Below are positions 1-6,078 of a DNA stretch of 35,141 nt, one piece after another. Made by a program: the position numbers and the translations under genes. Source of the stretch: Selenomonas bovis DSM 23594. Lineage in GTDB: Bacteria > Bacillota > Negativicutes > Selenomonadales > Selenomonadaceae. The notes beneath the pieces are model-generated. The model saw nothing but the letters and a program-made list of their open reading frames with translations. It was not told the DNA's origin and made no database searches. Position 1 is the first letter of the stretch; the number at the start of each line of letters is the position of its first letter. Where the stretch lies: contig NZ_KB908401.1 in NCBI RefSeq assembly GCF_000381005.1, positions 1 through 35,141 on the forward strand, read 5' to 3'.

Positions 1-135
1 CATTTCAGGACGCGTTCTGAGGCAAAGTCTGCAATTTTCGAGTATATCTGGATTTTCTACAATCGCCAGCGAATCCATTCGGCTAATGGCTACCGTACAC
101 CAGAGGCATACTACAATGAACACCGAGTCGCCTAG
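1..135 (+). pseudogene. IS3-family transposase, C-terminal fragment
   Basis: The frame is open from the window edge and ends at TAG 133-135, giving 44 residues. It reads like the end of an IS3-family OrfB integrase: a segment with YIWIFYNRQRIHSANGYRTP matches the conserved 'Y..FYN..R.H...GY.TP..Y' tail of these proteins. The catalytic DDE residues lie upstream of the window, so I cannot tell whether the element is intact to the left. No terminal repeat could be defined after the stop. The element probably caused the truncation of the HicB gene that follows. Confidence 0.8.
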
Positions 136-233
136 AACATCTTCTCAAGGAGATTAGCCGTTATCTAGTCGCTACAGTTGCAACCCATAAGGATCCGGAA
201 AGGTATGTAAAACCAAGCAATTTTAAGATTTAA

Positions 234-500
234 AGAGCTTCCTTTCGTTTAAAGATTCTAATCGTCGGGGGACAGGCCAAACCGCCGACGCTGATTGCAT
301 CGCTCGATGTGCCGAAAGACTCAACGGTTGCGCTCGTCCGCTCGGATACGTTCGCATACAGCAAGAAAGTTGACACAAGAGACATTCGCAAGAGCGTATC
401 TATTCCCGCGTGGATGGACAGCTTGGCACGGGAACACAACCTGAATTTCTCGAACGTCCTGCAGAACGCCATCTGCAGAGAGCTGAATATCGCACAATGA
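234..500 (+). pseudogene. HicB-family antitoxin, N-terminally truncated
   Basis: The frame opens after a stop at 231-233 and ends at TGA 498-500. The C-terminal half resembles type II HicB antitoxins: a 'LIASLDVPKDSTVALVRSD' stretch, an aromatic/KKVDTR element, then the ribbon-helix-helix-like segment with RKSVSIPAWMDSLAREHNLN and FSNVLQNAI. The N-terminal partial RNase-H-fold domain (about 50-60 residues in the family) and its start codon are missing; only a GTG at 309 is available in frame. No HicA toxin gene is visible on either side. I read it as a remnant cut by the IS3-family element immediately upstream. The family assignment rests on the C-terminal pattern only. Confidence 0.65.
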
Positions 501-536
501 GTCAGGCCGTCTGTGTTGGAGTACCCGGGTAGTCTA

Positions 537-563
537 TAACTATTTGTAACTATTTGTTATAAT
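537..563 (+). promoter_or_regulatory. Promoter with tandem 10-bp repeat before the ImmA-like gene
   Basis: A perfect -10 box TATAAT lies at 558-563. Directly upstream the decamer TAACTATTTG occurs twice in tandem (537-546 and 547-556), covering the spacer and -35 region; no good -35 hexamer is seen. The repeats could be an operator for a repressor of the ImmA-linked type, but no repressor gene is visible nearby. A strong ribosome binding site, GAGGAGGTGA, follows at 571-580. Confidence 0.55.
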
Positions 564-641
564 GAAAACAGAGGAGGTGAGGTAGATGACCGCGAAGAAA
601 CAACAGGCCATTTTTCGCAAGCGGAACGTGCAGCCAGTAAA

Positions 642-1100
642 TTGCTCCGGGAACAGAGCGCGCTAAAAACGCCAATCAACGCCATACGACTAGCGAAGGC
701 CCTTGGATATGAAGTATATCAAGCGAGTTTCAAGGACAACGCTATCAGCGGCGGCGTCAACTTCCAAAAACAGGGCGGGAAAATATACTTGAACAGAAAC
801 GACTCACCGACGCGCCAGCGCTTCACATTGGCACATGAACTTGGACACTGCATCATGCACAGGGAATACTATCGGAATGGTATCCTCGAGCGGATTGATG
901 TGTTTCGTAACCCGGAGAACCATAGCCAGGAAGAAGTAGAAGCAAACGCTTTTGCAGCGAATCTGCTCATGCCGGAACAGATGGTGAGAGAAATGTGGAA
1001 GCGATGGGGATACACAGAGATACTGGCGGATATCTTCAAAGTATCATTATCGGCTATGTCGTATCGTCTATATAATTTCCACCTGAAAGGAGATTGGTGA
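642..1100 (+). CDS. ImmA/IrrE-family metallo-endopeptidase (5' end probably frameshifted)
   Basis: This is a zinc peptidase of the ImmA/IrrE family (152 aa from TTG 642). It carries the metal-binding helix HELGHC at about residues 67-72 (FTLAHELGHCIMH), and the downstream 'EEVEANAFAANLLMP' segment supplies the third ligand Glu. Family members cleave phage-type repressors or DNA-damage regulators. The start is doubtful. The strong Shine-Dalgarno at 571-580 serves ATG 586, but that frame stops at 664-666 after 26 codons. The frame of the peptidase reads naturally upstream of TTG 642 (SQAERAASKLLREQ), as family N-termini do. One extra T in the T5 run at 611-615 would join the two, so the gene is either frameshifted, translated from TTG, or affected by a base-calling error. 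A small membrane-protein gene follows immediately. Confidence 0.8.
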   Translation: MLREQSALKTPINAIRLAKALGYEVYQASFKDNAISGGVNFQKQGGKIYLNRNDSPTRQRFTLAHELGHCIMHREYYRNGILERIDVFRNPENHSQEEVEANAFAANLLMPEQMVREMWKRWGYTEILADIFKVSLSAMSYRLYNFHLKGDW

Positions 1101-1101
1101 A

Positions 1102-1486
1102 ATGCCTGCTGACAGGGAGGAAGACGAGATACAGGAATTTTCGGATAAATCATAGACGATAGTGTAAGAATCAGGGACGTCGATACCTTGACTGAATCAG
1201 ACGCGCCCAACTCCGACAACCTTAATATCTATATAGCCAGTCAGATTATCAGAACATGGACAGAGCAACATCAGTCAGACATTCGACTACGAAAGAAATT
1301 TGCCAGATACCTGCTGATACTCCTTCTAAATGAAACAATTATTGTCATGGGAGTTTTCGTTGGTGTTGGTCTGCGGCAACTCGTATATTCGGAAAATACA
1401 GTGCAGCTATTTTTGACATTATCCATCGGACAAATCGTTGGAGCAATCTTTATCATAGTCAAATATTTATTTTCGAAAGACAGTCA
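1102..1486 (+). pseudogene. Small two-helix membrane protein, frameshifted and cut by an IS30 remnant
   Basis: An ATG at 1102, eight bases behind the Shine-Dalgarno-like AAAGGAGA, starts a 17-codon frame (MPADREEDEIQEFSDKS) ending at TAG 1153. The adjacent frame, open from 1149, continues with IDDSVRIRDVDTL and a hydrophilic stretch. Two hydrophobic helices follow, around YLLILLLNETIIVMGVFVG and LFLTLSIGQIVGAIFIIV. One inserted base near 1149-1152 would fuse the frames. After about position 1486 the sequence turns into IS30 transposase, so the C-terminus is lost. I do not recognise the family. Its position suggests it is the partner of the ImmA-like gene, as small membrane proteins often accompany such peptidases. 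Confidence 0.55.
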
Positions 1487-1669
1487 TATGGCCTGTTTCG
1501 GGATTTCATCCCCAAAGGCACATCGATGGAACCGTTCTGCAATGAGGACATTCTGAACATGGCAGATGCACTTAACCAGCGTCCACGGCGTATGCTTGGT
1601 TACCATACGCCAATGGAATTATTCGAAGTATTCCTCGATGAAGTCTATACTATTGATAATGCTTCTTGA
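1487..1669 (+). pseudogene. IS30-family transposase, C-terminal remnant
   Basis: The frame ends at TGA 1667-1669 and encodes about 60 residues with the IS30-family tail: LFRDFIPKGTSM, then ADALNQRPRRMLGYHTPMELF. These match the conserved 'R.F.PKG..........LN.RPR..LGY.TP.E.F' block. The DDE catalytic core is absent. It begins abruptly after the membrane-protein fragment. A related but different IS30 fragment lies near 34.3 kb on the other strand. Confidence 0.8.
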
Positions 1670-1882
1670 TTATATTTCTGTTCAATAAGGGATGGGGAGA
1701 GTTAGTTCCCCACCCATTCTGATGGAGTGCCAAAAGTTGTCACCCATAACGGGCGACTTGCCGCCCATAGACGATTTAACACGGTATAAAATCGTTGGGG
1801 ATGATAAGGGAGACACTAGCGAAAATATTTTGGGAAACTACGAACCCCCAGTAATATCAAGGCTTTGCAGGAGTGAGGATAA
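1670..1882 (+). other. Intergenic region before rbgA with a possible ORF remnant
   Basis: An open frame (1692-1886, 64 codons) ends with TGA overlapping the rbgA start as ATGA, an arrangement typical of translational coupling. The predicted peptide (it ends ISRLCRSEDK) resembles no family I know, so it may be the tail of a lost upstream gene or chance. GGGATGGGGA at 1690-1699 and TTCCCCACCC at 1707-1716 form a short inverted repeat without a T tract. I see no convincing promoter here. Confidence 0.3.
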
Positions 1883-2809
1883 ATGACGGAAAAGAATAAT
1901 ATAAAGGAACTGCCAAGATTACAATGGTTTCCCGGCCATATGCGCAAAGCACAGCGCCTTATCGAAGAAAATCTAAAACTAGTAGATGTCATTATTGAAC
2001 TTTTAGATGCACGGGTTCCTGCCAGTAGTGCAAACCCTATGCTAGCCGAAATGATTGCGGGAACCCCCAGGTTGATCGCACTGAATAAATCAGATCTAGC
2101 CGACCCTGCCATGACAAAGGCATGGCTTAACTATTTTCATATACAAGGCATAAAAGCTGTTGCTATTGATGCAAATAAGGGAAAAGGAATGAAACAGCTT
2201 ATGTCAGAGGTAGAGGATTTAGCGCGTCCGCGAACGGAACGGTTTGCTAAAAGTGGTGGACGGCCGCGCGCGGCACGGTGCATGATTCTGGGAATCCCTA
2301 ATGTGGGGAAATCCTCCTTGATTAATCGTCTTGCTGGCGCAGCAAAAACAAAAACAGCAAATATGCCGGGAGTAACGCGCGCAAAACAATGGATAAAAAT
2401 TGACAAAAACCTCGACCTGCTTGATATGCCTGGCATTCTTTGGCCGAAGTTCGAAGATTCATCTGTCGGGTTGAAATTGGCCTTTACAGGTGCCATCAAT
2501 GATGATATTTATGACCAAGAGCAAGTAGTGGAATTGCTCTTGGAGGCACTTCTTCGCGATGCACCGAAACGCCTTATCGAACGTTTTAAATTGCCAGAGC
2601 CACTTCCCCAGCGAGGTCATGAGCTTTTAGAGCTGATTGGGCGAAAACGAGGCTGTTTGGTAAAAGGCGGAAATGTGGATATCGATAAAGCACAGCGAAT
2701 TGTCATGGCAGAATTTCGCGCAGGAAAGCTTGGTCACGTAACTCTCGACCAGGTACCCACGAGCTCAACGGAGATGGATACAAATGAAAAAGTTACCTCA
2801 GCACATTGA
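1883..2809 (+). CDS. rbgA: Ribosome biogenesis GTPase RbgA (YlqF)
   Basis: RbgA acts late in 50S subunit assembly, promoting incorporation of late ribosomal proteins. The 308-residue product is a circularly permuted GTPase: the G4 motif NKSD (68-71) comes before the P-loop GIPNVGKS (137-144), followed by the G2 region MPGVTRA and the G3 motif DMPG (181-184). The N-terminal QWFPGHMRKA signature is the family hallmark. The C-terminal helical ribosome-binding domain is present (to about residue 285) and the length is near the family's usual 280-300. Start ATG 1883 has GGAGTGAGG upstream. The 3' end overlaps rnhB by 26 bases, indicating an rbgA-rnhB operon. In Bacillus this pair follows trmD; here trmD is 25 kb away on the other strand. 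Confidence 0.96.
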   Translation: MTEKNNIKELPRLQWFPGHMRKAQRLIEENLKLVDVIIELLDARVPASSANPMLAEMIAGTPRLIALNKSDLADPAMTKAWLNYFHIQGIKAVAIDANKGKGMKQLMSEVEDLARPRTERFAKSGGRPRAARCMILGIPNVGKSSLINRLAGAAKTKTANMPGVTRAKQWIKIDKNLDLLDMPGILWPKFEDSSVGLKLAFTGAINDDIYDQEQVVELLLEALLRDAPKRLIERFKLPEPLPQRGHELLELIGRKRGCLVKGGNVDIDKAQRIVMAEFRAGKLGHVTLDQVPTSSTEMDTNEKVTSAH

Positions 2810-3575
2810 TGTGAGTAAAATCACCCTGCAGGAAATGGAATGCGTTCTTATGTCAGATGACATAGATGCCTCTTTTGTAACAGCCTGTAAGGCAGACTCC
2901 CGTAAAGCAGCACAACGTCTTGTACGCCGTTACGAAAGGAAACAAGCAGAGCGCGCTCGTGTAGCAGCATTATATAAATATGAGAATGCTGCAATTGCCG
3001 AAGGGGCACGGTATATAGCTGGTGTCGATGAGGCGGGACGAGGTCCTCTGGCCGGGCCAGTATCTGTCGCAGCTGTCATTTTACCGAATGACTTATATCT
3101 GCCAAAACTCAATGACTCGAAAAAGCTTTCTTCCAAAGTACGAGAAGAGTTGTTCGAGGAAATCCATGCGAAGGCTATCGCAATCGGCTCTGCGCTGATT
3201 GATGCAAAAACCATTGACCGTATCAATATTTATCAAGCTACAATCAACGGCATGTATGAATCTATTTTCTCGCTTTCTCCCCAGCCACAGAAAGTCCTGA
3301 TTGATGCCGTGAAGCTCGACCGCTTATCTATTCCTTCAGAATCTATCATTCACGGAGACGCCAAATCAGCCTCGATTGCAGCGGCCTCTATCATCGCGAA
3401 GGTGACACGCGATCATTTGATGGATGCGTATGACCGGCAATACCCGGAATACGGTTTTGCACAACATAAGGGATATGGTACAGCAGCGCATCTAGCCGCT
3501 TTGAAAAAATATGGTCCATGCCCAATTCATCGTTTATCATTTGAACCTATTCGTTCGATGTATCCTATAGAATGA
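2784..3575 (+). CDS. rnhB: Ribonuclease HII
   Basis: RNase HII cuts the RNA strand of RNA-DNA hybrids and starts removal of misincorporated ribonucleotides from DNA. The 263-residue protein has an N-terminal extension of about 75 residues (the RNase-H-hybrid-binding helical region usual in Firmicutes RnhB). The catalytic core then begins with IAGVDEAGRGPLAGPV, with D82 and E83 as metal ligands. Later come KLNDSKKLS, LIDA (catalytic Asp) and the block with SIIHGDAKSASIAAASIIAKV, followed by TRD. ATG 2784 lies inside the end of rbgA with GGAGATGG upstream. Complete by length and motifs. Confidence 0.96.
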   Translation: MKKLPQHIDVSKITLQEMECVLMSDDIDASFVTACKADSRKAAQRLVRRYERKQAERARVAALYKYENAAIAEGARYIAGVDEAGRGPLAGPVSVAAVILPNDLYLPKLNDSKKLSSKVREELFEEIHAKAIAIGSALIDAKTIDRINIYQATINGMYESIFSLSPQPQKVLIDAVKLDRLSIPSESIIHGDAKSASIAAASIIAKVTRDHLMDAYDRQYPEYGFAQHKGYGTAAHLAALKKYGPCPIHRLSFEPIRSMYPIE

Positions 3576-3594
3576 TACAGAAGGAGGGAATGAC

Positions 3595-5613
3595 ATGCCA
3601 ATGGAAGCTGGGGCAGTCGGTGTACGCCCCGCGCTCCGGCCACAAGCGCAAAATAATGTAGATGATGTTGCGCGTAAAGACAGTGATGGAGCCGCAGATG
3701 GTTTTCGCCCGCAAACAAATGTTGCTATAAAAAATGCCATAGATGATATGGCAGGCGTACTATCAAAAATCGCTGCAAACGAAAATAAGGCAATGGCAGA
3801 AATGCCTCAGGATTTGCAGAGGGTTCTGCAAAACGTATTAAAGAACGCATTTTCCTTTAACAGGACGCTATCAGAAGGATTGGGCAGTACCATGGAAAGT
3901 CAGCGCTTTTCCATGGAGCAGCTAACTTCCGTGGCACGTACGCTTACACAAATGGCTACACTGGCAGAAAAAGGATATGATGTTCAGTTCAGCGACGGCT
4001 TGCAGACGCTTTTGACGAATTTAAAAGGAGCCATTACTTCTACCGAGCACGGTCAAGATCTGGAACCCGTGCTAATCCTCAAGGAATCCTTCGAACTGCT
4101 CAATGGAAAAGAAGCAGCAGATCTCCCACAGGCATTGCAACAAATGATTGCACAACTGCAAGAAGTAAGAACTCCAGCAACACCAAACAGCAATCTATTA
4201 AAAGGTCTCCATCAATTGATCCGCTATTTCATGCCACAAGGAAAACTTCCGCAACCCTCCGAGACTACAGGCCAGCAAATGAGTCCAGGATCAACAGGTA
4301 AGCAGACATCGCCAAATACTTGCGCACCGGCTGGTAGCGTTATATCACAGAAATTTACCGCAGATCTGGGACAGGAAGAAGCGATGACACAAGCAAAAAG
4401 CGCCACGAAAGGATTTACTGCAAACGCGGCACAAGAAACAACCCCCCCCCAAGCAACAGTCTCGAATGCTACTCTGCAAACGAAAACCATACCAAAAATA
4501 GAACAGGGATCCATAATCGGCAAAGGACAAACATCAAGCGTACAGCAGACAGAGACAAAATCTGTAGTAGATGCAAACCGCCCTTTGCAAAAAAATGACT
4601 TCCTACTTACTGAAAAGCAAAATATGAAGCACACCACCAGTACGGAGGAAAATTTGGCATCAACACCGCAAAAAGAGTCAGCACAAAGTGCACGCTTCCC
4701 TTCGCAAGACCCTTTACTAAATGGATTGAAGATGTCACAACATTTTGCTGAGCGACAACAGACTACAAAAAATGTATCATCTAATAATCTTCCCAAAAAC
4801 AATCCAGAACAAATCATAGAGAAGAATACCCGGGAAACGGCCGACAGGCAGATTACAGCAAGAGAGGCAAGAGAGTTCTTGATGAAGCAGCCATTCGAGA
4901 ACTCTCCCCAACTGATATCGAGCTTGAAAACCGCGGTGTCACGCCTCTTGCGGCAGGGAAATTTATCGCTAACGGAAGCACAATCCCTGCAACGTTTCGT
5001 GAAAGAGCAGGGACAGGTATTTTCTCCGAAAGAAGCTCGTCAGATTGAAACTCTATTGCGGCTTTGCCAACAAAATATACCAGCAACAGTCCAACAGGCT
5101 GCTATCCAACAGAATCTGCCGGGATTGCCGCGTTTATGGGCATTCATGCAGTTATGTGATCTTGCAGTTGCCAAACGACTGAACGCACGGCAATTAAAAA
5201 AGGCTGGTCATGAGATAGCAGATTTTGCAACTTCCATGCGAAGCTCCATGGAGGGCGATCATGCTATCCAACCAGGCCAGCGTTCCATGAATTTCATGAT
5301 GCCGCTTTATCTGGGGGAAAATGAGCAAAGCTATCCGGCATACATTCATGTTTATGATGAAACACAGGAGGACAAGGAAACCGGGGTATTAAAAAAAGAG
5401 ACGTGGTTGAGGCTCTGTGTCCTCACGGATCATCTTGGTGCAGTGGAACTCACTTGCCGTGTTTATGATAGGGAACATCTCGATATCCGTCTGTTCTTTG
5501 CGGGTAATGATACGGCACAACAATTCCGCTCCTTTGTTCCAGAACTGCGCAGAAAATTACGTAATTCAAAGCTCCATCTCGAAGACATTGCCATTGACGC
5601 AGCCAATGACTAA
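3595..5613 (+). CDS. FliK-like (YlqG-type) hook-length-control domain protein
   Basis: The 672-residue protein starts at ATG 3595 behind AGAAGGAGGGAATGAC. Residues 1-210 are helical and Gln/Leu-rich. Residues 210-430 are a low-complexity Thr/Gln/Ser/Lys linker. The last ~120 residues resemble the FliK/Flg_hook C-terminal domain (MNFMMPLYLGENEQ, AVELTCRVYDREHLDIRLFF, FVPELRRKLRNSKLHLEDIAID). This layout and the position after rnhB match B. subtilis ylqG, a FliK paralogue outside the flagellar operon. The usual next gene, the FlhB-tail-like ylqH, is missing; instead there is a non-coding stretch with a palindromic element. A nine-C run sits inside the linker (4442-4450), so the frame is exposed to slippage. 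Function is unknown; the FliK similarity is moderate. Confidence 0.75.
   Translation: MPMEAGAVGVRPALRPQAQNNVDDVARKDSDGAADGFRPQTNVAIKNAIDDMAGVLSKIAANENKAMAEMPQDLQRVLQNVLKNAFSFNRTLSEGLGSTMESQRFSMEQLTSVARTLTQMATLAEKGYDVQFSDGLQTLLTNLKGAITSTEHGQDLEPVLILKESFELLNGKEAADLPQALQQMIAQLQEVRTPATPNSNLLKGLHQLIRYFMPQGKLPQPSETTGQQMSPGSTGKQTSPNTCAPAGSVISQKFTADLGQEEAMTQAKSATKGFTANAAQETTPPQATVSNATLQTKTIPKIEQGSIIGKGQTSSVQQTETKSVVDANRPLQKNDFLLTEKQNMKHTTSTEENLASTPQKESAQSARFPSQDPLLNGLKMSQHFAERQQTTKNVSSNNLPKNNPEQIIEKNTRETADRQITAREAREFLMKQPFENSPQLISSLKTAVSRLLRQGNLSLTEAQSLQRFVKEQGQVFSPKEARQIETLLRLCQQNIPATVQQAAIQQNLPGLPRLWAFMQLCDLAVAKRLNARQLKKAGHEIADFATSMRSSMEGDHAIQPGQRSMNFMMPLYLGENEQSYPAYIHVYDETQEDKETGVLKKETWLRLCVLTDHLGAVELTCRVYDREHLDIRLFFAGNDTAQQFRSFVPELRRKLRNSKLHLEDIAIDAAND
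4442..4450 (+). repeat. Poly-C tract (9 C) inside the FliK-like gene
   Basis: Nine consecutive C encode part of Thr-Pro-Pro-Gln at about codon 282-285. This is by far the longest G/C homopolymer I see in the window. Gain or loss of one base would truncate the protein before its conserved C-terminal domain. Confidence 0.85.
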
Positions 5614-5646
5614 TTCATCCGGCTGCATCATTCCAAATGTCGTTTA

Positions 5647-5754
5647 GGAAGCGCTGATAAAATGAGGTGCTCCGGATTTATGCGGATGCGCTGTATCTCC
5701 CTAGGAGACAACGCAGACGCGTGAAGACGGAGTGCCGAATTAATCAGTGATTCC
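5647..5754. repeat. 108-bp MITE-like imperfect palindrome
   Basis: The left half (5647-5700) and the reverse complement of the right half (5701-5754) align along their whole length, with shared blocks CTGAT, CTCCG, GCG.TGCG.TGT and TCTCC. The ends are GGAAGCGCTGAT and, inverted, GGAATCACTGAT (10 of 12 identical). TTA flanks both ends (5644-5646 and 5755-5757), a possible 3-bp target duplication. It would fold into one long hairpin with its tip at about 5700. It has no coding capacity. It lies where ylqH would be expected and may also terminate transcription from the rbgA operon. Confidence 0.7.
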
Positions 5755-5906
5755 TTAATCCATTCGACGCAGTCCCCTTCTCAACACAAAGTGCAAAAAC
5801 GTTTTCCTGTATGAACCGGAATTCCTGATGAATACGATCATGTAATCACGTAAATACGAAATGCAAACTATATCAGTATCATCCAGTATCGTCCAAAAGA
5901 AAATGC

Positions 5907-5935
5907 TTTACATGTTCCCTTTTCTGTGATAATAT
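5907..5935 (+). promoter_or_regulatory. Sigma-70-type promoter for glutamine synthetase
   Basis: The -35 box TTTACA (5907-5912) and -10 box TAATAT (5930-5935) are separated by exactly 17 bases. Transcription would start near 5942, leaving a leader of about 135 nt before the gene at 6079. Between the palindromic element (ending 5754) and this promoter I see no gene or other signal. Confidence 0.7.
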
Positions 5936-5958
5936 AAGTCTTGTCCAAAAGAATAATT

Positions 5959-6041
5959 AGGCAATGGAGCCTTGCAGAAAGAATGATTTTGTCGTCTACG
6001 GCGTACGAGATTGTTCCTTTCGGCATGGCTTTTATTTTTTT
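5959..6041 (+). promoter_or_regulatory. Structured leader with mutually exclusive hairpin and terminator
   Basis: AGGC-AATGGA-GCCT (5959-5972) forms a small hairpin with a six-base loop that has A at loop position 1 and G at position 4. Its 3' side overlaps AGCCTTGC (5968-5975), which can instead pair (7 of 8) with GCATGGCT (6023-6030). That second stem is followed by TTTATTTTTTT (6030-6041), as in an intrinsic terminator. The two folds exclude each other. This resembles leaders controlled by ANTAR-domain antiterminators, which bind hexaloop hairpins with A1 and G4 and are known before nitrogen genes. I can find only one convincing hexaloop; those leaders have two. Confidence 0.4.
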
Positions 6042-6078
6042 GTGCAGATAATCTGCAGAAAGAAAAGGGTGGTTTAAC

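Noticed and set aside
4224-4817. 197-codon antisense ORF inside the FliK-like gene
   Set aside because: It is the reverse of a Thr/Gln-rich linker, giving a Cys/Phe-rich nonsense peptide without motifs.
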